Part shown: positions 21,078 through 31,639 of the stretch, piece after piece
How the letters are laid out: each line of letters begins with the position of its first letter
Position numbering within the stretch: the stretch's first letter is position 1
Assembly: GCA_963556145.1 (NCBI GenBank)
Contig: OY744461.1
Location: forward strand, 7,326,891-7,390,890
Source: Hygrocybe punicea
Lineage: Eukaryota > Basidiomycota > Agaricomycetes > Agaricales > Hygrophoraceae
Reading direction: 5' to 3'
DNA length: 64,000 nt
Program-made: the position numbers and the translations under genes
Notes under the pieces: model-generated
Told to the model about the DNA's origin: nothing
What the model saw: only the letters and a program-made list of their open reading frames with translations
Database searches by the model: none

Positions 21078-21446
21078 GGACCCTTAAGTGTAAACATTGG
21101 CGATACCTTGTCAGTAAAACTCCTAAAAGCCCAAAAATAATTATAAGAATAGCTAGTGTATAGTACAATGCATGACCCATGTGTGCCTTGCAATGAGTAG
21201 GGTGAGTAGGGTGAGAGGATGAATATTCATGCAGGTTTGTAAGATAGCTTACGACTTTAACAGTTGCATCAATTGCAACGTTGCGGTTATAAGACTTTTG
21301 TTGCAACTCTCCAACCTCCCATTATGCTAGCTGCAAGGCACATATCGGTCATGCATTATACTGTACACCAGCTATTCTCATAATTATTTTGAGATATTTA
21401 GGAGTTTTACTGACAAGATATCATCAATGTTTACACTTAAGGGTCC
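21078..21446. repeat. Hairpin element (115-bp inverted arms) inside the KDZ transposon
   Basis: GGACCCTTAAGTGTAAACAT at 21078 is matched in inverted orientation by the sequence ending at 21446. The pairing continues for about 115 bp with scattered mismatches, leaving a loop of about 140 bp. It lies in the gap between the convergent small coiled-coil gene and MYND gene. It could be a MITE or a structural part of the transposon. No target duplication is evident. Confidence 0.65.
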
Positions 21447-21762
21447 AGTTTTGGCAGAGGCGTATGAATCTAATGTGAATATGTCTTCACATGGGTAGAA
21501 ATAAAATCCCACAAGTCACATAGCTGTCCAAAGTACTTGATAGTGGATCCCTCCAGTGCTACATTAGCTTAATCTTTGTTGTACTGCTTGTAATGACACG
21601 AAGAATGTTGTCGAGGCTGATTCCATACATGGTAACTTGACCCCAATTGGGATGTTTCCTGCACGAAATGAATCTTTGCATGGACCATCATATCCACATG
21701 GCCATCTTTGATCACATCATTGCATTGTGTACTATTACCACGGAACAAATGTTCTAGCGACA

Positions 21763-22509
21763 TCAAGACTTGGAAACCTTCAAATGTATGTATGCCTGCA
21801 GTTGTCTCTCTGCGTCTTTGACTGTAAAGTTGGGAGGATATGGGATGGGACGGGTGATGTCGAATGCACAAACGAGTGTTGTGAGATTGACTATTTCTCC
21901 TCTCCAGGTGTGGGTGAGTATAGCGATTGGCACGACATCAGACCCAGAATGCTCTCGCATCTGATGTGCAAATGAATCTGCAACACCAGGGTGAAGTGAG
22001 TTGAGGGATTCAACATCAGCTGGCGCAGAATATATGAAATCCAGACACTTGTACGGTTTCTTTCGGTTCTCTCTGGCCAATCGGACGTCTATCCGGTAAG
22101 CTTTTCCTGAAATATGCTCAGTCCATGCCACTGATGCATTGGGCAATCCTCGTATAGTATCGACGCCAAGTCCAATGGTGGCGAGGGTCAGGATCATGTC
22201 GCAATATTTGAAGGCAAAAGCGTGAACCCGAACAGCTCTGATGTCTGCGCTGGTTGACTGCCCACATTCTAGCTGATGTCGACTCCAATCGGCCCTCTGG
22301 CAATCCTTACTCTAACCAGTTCAATGTTAAAACGGTAAGAAACTCATGAAAAATTTGACACGTACACAGTACACCTGTATTTGACATCCGGCACAAACTT
22401 TTCGAGCTGATCCAGCTACGTCTATATTACAAGTACTGCAGATGCTGGGGTTTGCTTGCCTTTCCTGCTGTGAGTAGATCAGGTATTGCTCCGGTGCACC
22501 AAAGAGCAC
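21763..22509 (-). CDS. MYND zinc finger passenger protein of the KDZ element
   Basis: Two exons: from the ATG at 22509 the protein runs through a MYND finger that is completed only by splicing (CSTCNIDVAGSARKVCAGCQ, then IQVYC, intron gtacgt to ttag, then SKDCQRADWSRHQLEC). About 145 further residues (DMILTLATIGLGVDTIRG, RIDVRLARENRKKPYKC, HTWRGEIVNLTTLVCAFD) end at 21763. The intron restores the second Cys-rich half exactly in frame, which is strong support. A downstream open frame at 21569-21871 might add a further exon. The host MYND gene at 14.2-15.2 kb shares only the finger. Function in the transposon is unknown; a role in recruiting or inhibiting host chromatin factors is speculation. 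Confidence 0.7.
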
Positions 22510-22619
22510 TGACCGTTGACATTAAAGGTGAAACGTAGTTGGCTGTGACAAGCTCATGTCCATGCAGCCATCTCCGCCTGACTAGCTCAGGGCTTGGTTC
22601 GAGTCATTTCGGAGGCAGC

Positions 22620-25128
22620 AGCGTCAGAATAATCTGTTCAAAGGAATTGAGACTGCGATATTGCTGTGGCATCAGATTTGGCCGCAGCTGGATCCGACAG
22701 CATTGCATGTGGTTAGCTCAACGCAACTCCCCGTTGTCGGTTTGCTGGAAAATGAATTAATTAGACAACTAAACGCCACGTCAGCTCATTCACCTTCGAA
22801 CATAAACTCTTTTCTCCAGAATATGGTCATGTCTATGTTGGAAGGTTAGTAGAATCATTACAATGGATCATCTCCACTGACTCATTAAGACCAGATTTGT
22901 CTGCCGCCCAGAGAGCCGTGCAATCTGCCAAAGAGGAGTTGGCTGTACACCGCCGAGAGGTCATTACCACCAAAGCAGCTCATGCAGAGGTTGCGAGGAA
23001 ACATAAAGCCAAGGTTGGAGGTGGTGGCACAGGTAAGATATGATATTCATCTACATGGCAGTTCACGTCACTGAAAACGAACCAGTTGCACTTAGGGCCG
23101 CCAAAAAGAACCATGACTTAGCGGCAAAGGCGATAAAGGAAAAAGATGCACAACTTCGGGCTGCCGAGGCATTCCTACAGCAACTAGAAATATCCAGTTC
23201 GGTGACACTCTCAACTGTGCCTGTAGCATCATCTTCGGGTGCATTGTCAATTCCAGCAAGCGAAGAGACAGCTCCCTTGGCTTGAAATTCCAACAGCGTC
23301 ATCCCCATCTCCAACTCCGAGAAGAAGACGACTCCCTTGGCTCGAAATCCCAACAGCATTGTCCCCATCTCCAACTCCGAGAAAGCGGCTCCCTTGGCTC
23401 AAAATCTAGATGGCGTTGTCCCCATCTCCATCTCTGAGGAGGAGGAGGCAGCTCCCTCGGCTCAAAATTCAGGCGGCGTTGTCCCCATCTCCAACTCTGA
23501 GGAGGGGGAGGTGGCTCCCTTGGTTCAAAATCCAGACAGCATCATCCCCATCTCCAATGCTAAGGATGAGATGGCTCCCTCAGCTCACAATTCACACGGT
23601 GTCGTCCCTAGTTCCAGCCGTGGTGTTGAAGCACCTTCGATCATGGGGACTGGTGACATCGTCATGGCTCCCTCGGCTCAAAATTCAGACGGTGTCGTCC
23701 CTAGTTCCAGCCGTGGTGCTGAAGCACCTTTACTCGTGGGGGCTGGCCATGTGGTCATGGCCCCCTTGGCTCAAGATCCAGGTGTTGTTGTTCCCGTCTC
23801 TGGCTCTGAGGTGGAGGCCGCTCCCTTGGCTCAAACTTTAGGTGGCATCGTCCCTATCTCCAACCCCACAGCTAACCCCTCACTGGGTGCAGCTTCGATT
23901 GTGAGGACTGGTCACTTGGTCATGGTTCCCTTGGTTCAAGATCCAGACGATGTTGTCCCCATCCCCAACTCCGAAAAAATGGTTCCCTCGGCTAAAAATT
24001 CAGATGGTGTCATCCCTATCTCTAACCCTGCTGCTGAACACTCACTGGGTGCACCTTCGGTCATGGGGACCAGCCATATAGTCATGGCTCCCTTGGCTCA
24101 AAATCCAGATGGCATTGTCCCCATCTCCAACTCAGCTCAAAATTCAGACGGTACCATCCAAAAAGTTGTCGATGACAAGGCAAAGAAACGGAAGCGATCT
24201 AACGGTTGCTCTGATGGCATTGCGAGTGACCTTGGCAGTGAAATGCCAGACTACGAGTTTATTGACGAATCAGAGGATGAAGCAAAGCCAGCAAAGGGGA
24301 AGCGAGTACGCCGCCAGCCAGGCCGAAAGGTTGAAGCACCAGGGATCCATAAGTGTTCTGTCTCTGGTCAACTGGGAATGATGTGCTTACGTTGTCTTAG
24401 AGAAAGTTGAGAGGGCCATCACGAAATTTTTGGCGAATCCAGGCGATTCAAAAGTAGCATTGCAGTATGACATGCGCAAACGTATACGGATGGACTCTAG
24501 TTTTTGTCCACAAGCCGCCACCACCAGCCGTGCTCTTGCCATCCATTGCCTGATGACAAATCGTGGGAATGTTATTTGCTTGTACCACCACATATTGGAC
24601 AAGGGCCAAAGAGTTTCTGACGAGGCCTTGTCCTTGGCAAAAGACATGATGGAAGCGGATAACGACGACAAGTCTAGTATTGACAAGAAGGCCTCTAAAC
24701 AGAAAGATGTCAAGTTCCAGGTCACCGGTATCGCTTACAACCGGAGGATTGCGGAGCGAGGGCAGCCAGCCATTCCAATGCCTGCTGGGATCTTACATTG
24801 TGGCTGCTCCGAGGAGGATTCACTCCTAGATTTTTGGTGGTTTAAAACAGGAGAAATCACGTCGCCCTTCAACGGTGTGAAAGAGGGCTGGGTGACGCAG
24901 TATCTTGAACCTCGGATTCGTTCATTTCTTGCCGTCATGTTTCAAGGGATGACAGGTTTGACCATCAACAATTTATACCTACGAGATGAGAATGGCCAAG
25001 ACCGCCGCACGGAAACAAGGCTCAAGTTACAGATATCTCGGTTACAAGCAAGAGCAGATTTGCTCCAACATGCACGGGAGGAAGCAGAGGCTGCCGCCTT
25101 GGTGGAACTCTCCCTTTTGGATTATTAA
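22620..25128 (+). pseudogene. Large coiled-coil/repeat passenger gene of the KDZ element, one internal stop
   Basis: Exons in order: GIETAILLWHQIWPQLDPTA (from about 22640); a coiled coil starting DLSAAQRAVQSAKEELAVHR (about 22895-23034); a second coiled coil with AAKKNHDLAAKAIKEKDAQL; then about 12 imperfect repeats built on APLAQNPDGVVPISNSE (23265-24150); an acidic/basic segment with a KGKRVRRQPGRK signal; and a unique C-terminal domain (EKVERAITKFLANPGD through FCPQAATTSRALAIHCLM, FWWFKTGEITSPFNGVKEGW) ending in another short coiled coil. A TGA at 23283-23285 interrupts the first repeat where all other units have CGA or CAA, and the same frame continues after it. It is therefore either a single nonsense mutation or a read-through point. 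No known family. Start codon and first exon are not fixed. Confidence 0.5.
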
Positions 25129-25269
25129 TACCAATGCGCCTCAAAACTTTATCGCAGTCGCGATCAATTTATGTTCATGTTCCTAGTTCAATAAAATGTT
25201 GGTTTAATGGATTTGTGGTTCGCACATGAATTTAGAGCTGATAAAATGATACAGTTGTCACGAACTGTC

Positions 25270-26892
25270 TATGTGTGGTAAGGTCTGCCGAAACCGTGCC
25301 CAATTATTTTAGTGGCTCGACAGTTACGTAGGACCATCACAATACCATGGTTGCGTGAGACTGTCCAGCGATGGTTCAGAGGGACTGTGTATCTGCCAGA
25401 ACGGTTTTCAGCAACCATCGCTTCAGGTGACAGTGGCCGCATACCGTCGGGATAAGGGTCCGAGGAAACCATGCTTCCTGCAGTTCTCGTGAACCGTCTC
25501 CATGCGGTAAGGTCTGCCGAAACCGTGCCCAATTATTTTAGTGGCTCGACAGTTACGTAGGACCATCACAATACCATGGTTGCGTGAGACTGTCCAGCGA
25601 TGGTTCAGAGGGACTGTGTATCTGCCAGAACGGTTTTCAGCAACCATCGCTTCAGGTGACAGTGGCCGCATACCATCGGGATAAGGGTCCGAGGAAACCA
25701 TGCTTCCTGCAGTTCTCATGAACCGTCTCTATGCGGTCTGCCGAAACCGTGCCCAATTATTTTTGTCCTTCAACGGTCAGATGGGACCATCGCCACACCA
25801 TGGTTTTGTGAAACCGCCCAGTGATGGTTCGGGGGGACTGTGTACCTGCCAGAACGGTTTTCAGCAACCATCGCTTCAGGTGACAGTGGCCGCATACCGT
25901 CGGGATAAGGGTCCGAGGAAACCATGCTTCCTGCAGTTCTCGTGAACCGTCTCCATGCGGTAAGGTCTGCCGAAACCGTGCCCAATTATTTTAGTGGCTC
26001 GACAGTTACGTAGGACCATCACAAAACCATGGTTGCGTGAGACTGTCCAGCGATGGTTCAGAGGGACTGTGTATCTGCCAGAACGGTTTTCAGCAACCAT
26101 CGCTTCAGGTGACAGTGGCCGCATACCGTCGGGTTAAGGGTCCGAGGAAACCATGCTTCCTGCAGTTCTTGTGAACCGTCTCTATGCGGTAAGGTCTGCC
26201 AAAACCGTGCCCAATTATTTTAGTGGCTCGACAGTTACGTAGGACCATCACAATACCATGGTTGCGTGAGACTGTCCAGCGATGGTTCAGAGGGACCACG
26301 TATCTGCACAGGACAGTTTTCAGTGACCATGACCACGAGGACAGTCGCAGTGCACCGTGATGATGACAGAGTCCAGATAAACCGTACCTCATGCAGTTCC
26401 CATGAACCATCTCTATGCGAGAAAGTCTGCTCAAACCGTGCCCAAAGTTTCATGCTTTAACGGTCAGATGGGACCATCATTGTAGGGTTGTACAAACACC
26501 TAAAGCCTTCGAGTTCATACATGCTCCAATGGTTCTCACACTATCCACTCACCTCGGAGTTGCTACATACCATAGTTGCAACAATTCGTCACAACCGTCG
26601 CCTGGCAGATTTTCGCGGATGCCATCGAGTCTGCGTTTACTGGGTGTCAGCATGGCCATCAGATTAGCCGCCTCAGAGGCATAACAGACCATAATGCGGC
26701 GAGATGGTGAAGTGAGGTGCTCAAGATAGAGATTTGGAAATCGTGAGTATTGGATCGCCAACCACGGACCACGGTCAATGGTTTTACAAAACTCTGGCTC
26801 AGCCAGTCGAACCACTTTTCAACGGTTTGTCGTACCGTGATTGTGGGAAAGTACACTACCATTTATATGACATGTCAGGTATTACCTGCCCC
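25270..26892. repeat. Right terminal inverted repeat of the KDZ element with 229-bp subrepeats
   Basis: This is the inverted counterpart of 15267-16430, but about 450 bp longer because it carries roughly five 229-bp units against about three on the left. The unit border GCCCAATTATTTT recurs near 25298, 25527, 25752, 25979 and 26208. Unit copies differ by only a few bases. Confidence 0.85.
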
Positions 26893-26900
26893 GAGCGTCT
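26893..26900. repeat. Right target-site duplication of the KDZ element (GAGCGTCT)
   Basis: Exact direct copy of 15259-15266, immediately outside the right terminal inverted repeat. Confidence 0.8.
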
Positions 26901-27114
26901 TAAGCACTAAGACGACTAAGACGAAATTAAGTAGGTCTCTCTGCTTGAATGACTTAAATCTGACTTATTGTCGACTTATCAATCTTAAATAGTACTTATT
27001 CTTCTATTACTAGTATTTCACTGAGAATGGATATTTGCAGAAATCAATAAAATATATTACTATTATATTAACTACAGGACAAGTACAGTATGTTCGAGTA
27101 ATGCCACACCCAGT

Positions 27115-28190
27115 ATCCAGCTGGTGCTGCTACTGCTGCCGCCGCCGTGCTGCTAACGGTGGTGCTGCGGCTGCTGGTGATGCCATGCTGGTGGTGCTAG
27201 TGGTGCTGGTGTTGCCGCCGCCGCCATGCTGGTGCTTGGTGGTGCCGCCGTTTCTGGTGGTGGTCGTAGCGTAGCCGCCGTTGCTGGTGGTGTTGGTGTT
27301 GCAGCCATTGCATTGCTGCCACTGGTGGTGGTCATAGCGTAGCCGCTGCCGCCGTGACGGTGCAGGTGTTGGTGTTGGTGCTGCTGCTGCTGCTGTGCTG
27401 GTGGTGGTGCCACCGTTTCTGGTGGTGGTCATAGCGTAGCCACTGCCGCCGTGCTGGTGCTGGTGCTGATTCTGGTGCTGGTGGTGCTGGTGGTCCTACC
27501 ACCGTCGTGTGCTATTGCTGGTGGTTCTACCGCCATGGTGGGCTATTGCTGGTGGTGCTACCGACATGATGGAGCTGGTGCTGGTGGTGGTCGTAGCGTA
27601 GCCGCCATTGCTGGTGGTCGTGGTCATGGGGGTCGCAGCGTAGCTGCCGTTGCTGGTGGTCGTGGTCGTGGTGTTGCAGCTGTTGCGTTGCCGCCACTGG
27701 TGGTGGTGGTGCTGCCGTTTCTGGTGGTGGTCATAGCATAGCCGCTGCCGCCGTGATGGTGCTGGTGTTGTGTTGGTGCTGGTGTCGCTGGTGGTGGTAC
27801 TGGTGGTTCTACCGCCATGGTGTGCTAGTGCTGGTGGTGCTACCGACGTGATGGTGCTGGTGCTGGTGGTGCCGTTTCTGGTGGTGGTTGTAGTGTAGCC
27901 GCCGTTGCTGGGGCAGTGGTGGTGGTGGTGGTGGTGTTGCAGCTGTTGCGTTGCTATCACTGGTGGTGGTGTTGCCGCTATTATGTCGCCGCTGGTGGTG
28001 GTGGTGGTGATGCCGCTGGTGGTGTTACTGCCATTGCATCGCCGCCGTCACTGGTGGTGGTGGTGGTGGTGGTGATGTTGCCGCTGTTGCATCGCTGTCA
28101 GCACCAGTGGTGGTGGTGTTGCAGCCGTTCCATCGTGGTGATGGTGCCGCCGTTGGGTCTTCGCCACGGTCACTGGTGGAGAAGGAGGTT
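27115..28190. repeat. GGT/GCTGGT-rich satellite inside element A
   Basis: About 1.1 kb of degenerate (GCTGGTGGT)n with interspersed ATAGCGTAGCCGC blocks that recur roughly every 100-130 bp. The tract is open in several frames on both strands, giving poly-Val/Leu or His/Thr-rich artefacts, so I do not annotate genes in it. The complementary ACC/CAG-type composition reappears inside element B (31.6-32.4 kb). Confidence 0.8.
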
Positions 28191-28539
28191 GTGGCGGTTG
28201 TTTAAGAGAGGTAGCGCTTACCTTGTTGTTAAAACGAACCGTGTACAAATAAAGCCAAAGTTTGGACTTAGAGAAATTTTCGACTTGCCACTTCGATGTA
28301 TATTACATAATCATCCACACTGAACTACGAAAAAGTGTTAAGGAAGCAAAAAGGGTAAAGACAATGGAATATATGAAAAGTAAAAAAAGTCTTAAGAAAA
28401 ATAAAAACACAAAGTAAAAGTGTATGTTACTTAGTGCCTTAGATATACTTAGTCTACTTATCGGACACTTAGTTTACTTAGCCTCTTATGGCTTGTGATT
28501 AAGTCAGCTAAGTCAAATAAGTCAAAACCCCATTTACTG

Positions 28540-28872
28540 ATGTGTGGTCGGGAATTGATCACTTTACTAGGAAGCTCGACGCTTTCCAATTATGTCCATG
28601 TTCAATATTAATCTTATCATCCCAACCTTTACACCCCACAACTTGTCATCACTTTCTCATTCAAATTGCTGCTGTTTCAGCTTCCAGCAAATGATCTCCC
28701 AAGACAATGGTCAAACCCCTAGAGGCGGCCAAAAAAATTCTGGACCCTGAAATCTGCTCAAAAAACCGGGGTCTAAATGAAAATTTCATCCAGACAACTG
28801 CCTCCCCCCATGGTTTGGGATTCTACATCCGCCACCGTCACGAGGGAGAGAATCACTTGCATGGAGACCTCT
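28540..28872. promoter_or_regulatory. Displaced 5' flank of the MYND gene (minus strand)
   Basis: On the minus strand this segment would have joined directly to the start of the MYND gene at 15195 before element A inserted. It lies between that insertion and the 3' end of the sirtuin pseudogene. It has no open frame and should contain the ancestral MYND promoter. Function today is inferred to be lost or separated by 13.3 kb. Confidence 0.45.
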
Positions 28873-30001
28873 TCAACGGCTTTGCCACGTGTTCGCTATC
28901 TCGGCTTCGACATCCAGTACATCAGGTAATGTCTTCTCGCAGCTTCCCAAAAACAAGAAGTCGGCTTCGTCATAGTTCGCTGGGTCGAGATTAAACACCG
29001 CTACCTTTCCACCGCGCTTCTTGACCTGGCTCGCAAAGCCGGCTGCAGGGTACACCTGGACCACAGAGCAAAATCAAAACATGCGAAAAGGATGAGGATC
29101 GGTCACAGCATACCGTGGATGATGTCCCCACAACCAATAACAAGTCACACCAATTCATCTTCAATGCAATTTTGCCCATTAGAGGAGGAACCTCCCCAAA
29201 CCACACAACTTCCGGCCTCAGCAAGCCACCACACTTACCGTATCGGTTGGACCTGGCCCATTTGTCCCCGCCACACCTGGGTAGCTTCTCGATAGGAATA
29301 TCACCCTCTGAAATTTCCTCGAGCGCGGATGAGAGAGGGGTGGTGTAGCTCCGTTTGGTATGCTGACAAGAGGTGCAACGTGTGACGAAGACAGATCCAT
29401 GCATCTCCAGCAGATGCTCCTCACCTGCGGCTTTGACTTCCGCCGGCAGTAACTCGAGAACACGGAGGGAGAGAGCATCAATATTCTGGGTGACGTGCAA
29501 AGGGGCCAATGACAGGGGCGCCACACGGGCAAGCGTGGATGGAAGAGAAAGACAGGCCAGAGCTCAGTGGGCGTCATTGGGGCGGGCGTTCAGACACCTT
29601 AGCAGCCGGTGGACCAATGCATGTTGGTATCAACCATTGAAAAACTGTTACATCAAACTCACAAGAGTCATCGACGGTGATAAAATTGCCAGACTCTGCT
29701 CGGATCATTTTTGAAAGCTTGAGGTGTAGCACAAGCCATCGCATCCTTGTCTGAGCAATAAGACAATGAGGACAGGGTATAATTGAAAGCTGACATTGTT
29801 GCTCCACAAAGATTCATTGGAATCTTGATACGTTGGTATGCCTGTTCACCCATTCCAGCTGAACGTTCAGATGCTGGTCAATGTGGGGAAACACTCACCG
29901 GACGGGGCAGACAATCCGGCACCCGAAATGATAATAATATTTTTGGAAGAAATCAGAACTTCCCTAAAAGACCGCTTGTCGTTGGAGGGCCCGGGTGCCA
30001 T
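28873..30001 (-). pseudogene. Decayed SIRT5-like (class III) sirtuin
   Basis: Sirtuins are NAD-dependent protein deacylases. From the ATG at 30001 the first exon reads SSKNIIIISGAGLSAPSG, the NAD-binding GAG motif, up to a gtgagt donor. Next come a damaged IPTFRGA block (IPMNLCGA near 29840), then ATPQAFKNDPSRVWQFYHRR, ARPNDAH, VTQNIDALS (the TQN-D catalytic motif), HLLEMHGSVFVTRCTSCQ with the first Zn Cys pair, CGGLLRPEVVWFGEVPP, LLLVVGTSS and [20 protein letters not shown]. Two in-frame TGA codons (29668-29670 after FYHRR, 29564-29566 after NDAH) sit where relatives carry Arg (CGA). The Arg of FRG is Cys, and a small indel is likely nearby. The 3' half is still open, so the loss is moderately old. 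Confidence 0.8.
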
Positions 30002-30215
30002 AGTTATAACCTCAGTAGAAAAGAACTATCAAGTTATTGAGTACATCGGGAAAACGGTGAGTTGACAAGTGGCTGTACAGATGCCGAGAGTCGGTAAAGG
30101 ATTGTATGGGTTGACACAGCAGTCATCAGTCAGCAGTTGAACGGCCATGGCGTACAATACTGGAAGTTGATGGTTTGTCGTTATATGCCTTGGTAATTTC
30201 CATGAAGAATGGCAA
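30002..30215. other. Short spacer upstream of the sirtuin pseudogene
   Basis: No gene seen. It includes a GTGGCTGTACAGATGCC stretch (about 30069) that recurs with small changes at about 31060, on the far side of the foldback element. This suggests a duplicated or repetitive flank. Confidence 0.4.
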
Positions 30216-31038
30216 TTACAGCCGTTTTTGTAATTGTTGGCAGTAACTCAGCTTTTTTCAATCAATTAGAAAAATATGGACTTAGTAGAATTTTGAATGC
30301 TGAGTTGTGTATCTCATGAGATACTGCATGGATTGGGATGGTTATGGAGGGAAAGTTGTACTATTTCTTAAGGGCTATCAATTCCTGTAATTACATTTGG
30401 ACAATATTCAGTGTATGGTGAGTTGTAGATAAAATAAAAGGTAAACCAGTGTTTTTTAACACCCAAAATGATATTGTTAAATTATGGCATCAAATGAAGT
30501 CCTATTAAGAAGATTGTAAGGGGGAAGTTGTTCATTTTTTCAAGGGCTAGAAGTACATATACCGTGTTTTTCTTTATTTTTTCTCCTTTGAGCCAATATT
30601 ACATCTGTACTGTGTTTGTCTGCATTAGGTCTGAAATATGACATGAATCATAAATATTGCTCAAAGGAGAAAAAATAAAGAAAAACACGGTATATGTACT
30701 TCTAGCCCTTGAAAAAATGAACAACTTCCTCCTTACAATCTTCTTCATAGGACTTCATTTGATGCCATAATTTAACAATATCATTTTGGGTGTTAAAAAA
30801 CACTGGTTTACCTTTTATTTTATCTACAACTCACCATACACTGAATATTGTCCAAATGTAATTACAGGAATTGATAGCCCTTAAGAAATAGTACAACTTT
30901 CCCTCCATAACCATCCCAATCCATGCAGTATCTCATGAGATACACAACTCAGCATTCAAAATTCTACTAAGTCCATATTTTTCTAATTGATTGAAAAAAA
31001 GCTGAGTTACTGCCAACAATTACAAAAACGGCTGTAAA
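30216..31038. mobile_element. Foldback/MITE-like element with 380-bp inverted arms
   Basis: The left arm (30216 to about 30600) and right arm (about 30655-31038) are almost exact inverted copies, starting TTACAGCCGTTTTTGTAATT at the left and mirrored at the right. The loop is about 55 bp. There is no coding capacity. A diverged relative with the same order of blocks lies at 49888-50490. No clear target duplication. Confidence 0.8.
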
Positions 31039-31639
31039 GTATCACAACAGGATCTGTGGCTGTACACATGCCAAGAGCCGCATCAGCAAAACCTGATTTT
31101 AGGTTATAGCAAATTGAAATTTCTGTAACGGTTATAGCACGACCATAGCACTTATAGCAACAAGGCACCTTACATAGCACTCCATAGCACTACATAGAAT
31201 AGCCTCTTCGCTATATAGTTCTATTCTACATGGCCCCACTAACCCAATAGATACACTTGAGCAAATTTCTCTAAGTCCTCACTTTGCAGCTGTTTGTCCA
31301 CGGTTCATTTTCATCCACACTCCCACCTTCCTCAATATCTCTCACTTCACTCCACCCACACCGCCGCCAACTCTCACCCCCACACCTTGATTTCGTTGTG
31401 AACGAGGCTCGGATTGCCGCCAAATGATGACATTGCTGAGGTGAGTCTCTCACTTAAGCTGTTTGCTGACTACTCCCACTGCCCCCGTTTCCTGACCACA
31501 GCCCTCGCAAACCAGCTCCCACTCCTCTCCCTTTCCTCACTCCAGTGTGTAGTTTGGTGTACCCACACCCATTGGTAAGTGTCTCCCTCTTCCTCCTCCC
31601 TCACTTTCCCTCTTGCTCCGTCCCCTCTCTCACCAGTGC

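Larger units (their letters stand above)
15267..26892. mobile_element. KDZ-superfamily DNA transposon, 11.6 kb, with passenger genes
   Basis: The element is bounded by an exact 8-bp direct repeat and by long terminal inverted repeats whose common tip is AGGTAATACCTGACATGTCA, after 5-6 mismatched outermost bases. It encodes a KDZ transposase (minus, 16498-19555), a small coiled-coil protein (plus), a MYND protein (minus) and a large coiled-coil/repeat protein (plus). A hairpin element sits in the middle. The transposase has no obvious nonsense mutation in the pieces I could align, and the two flanks are otherwise one contiguous sequence. This suggests a fairly recent insertion into element A. 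Confidence 0.85.
15196..28539. mobile_element. Outer element A (CAG-ended), split by the KDZ transposon
   Basis: The left end reads CAGGAAATGGGGTTCGGTCT. The right end, read inward on the other strand from 28539, is CAGTAAATGGGGTTTTGACT. Both are followed by repeated CTTAG/ACTTA subterminal motifs. Flanking 8-mers are ATGTGCAT (15188-15195) and ATGTGTGG (28540-28547), identical in five positions. If the ends are extended to CATCAG/CTGATG, a 4-bp TGTG duplication is an alternative. Removing the KDZ insertion leaves an element of about 1.7 kb with a GGT-rich satellite and no transposase, so it is non-autonomous. CAG ends and subterminal repeats suggest hAT, but the superfamily is not certain. 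Confidence 0.6.

Noticed and set aside
22118..22303. 61-residue minus frame over the second MYND exon
   Set aside because: It is the +1 shadow of the spliced MYND frame that completes the finger.
24387..24938. Minus-strand frames opposite the C-terminal domain of the large passenger gene
   Set aside because: The plus frame continues the coiled-coil/repeat gene and has non-biased composition. The antisense frames do not connect to anything.
27130..28320. Open frames of 80-154 residues in the GGT satellite
   Set aside because: Poly-Val/Leu, His or Thr runs on both strands follow directly from the trinucleotide-like repeat.
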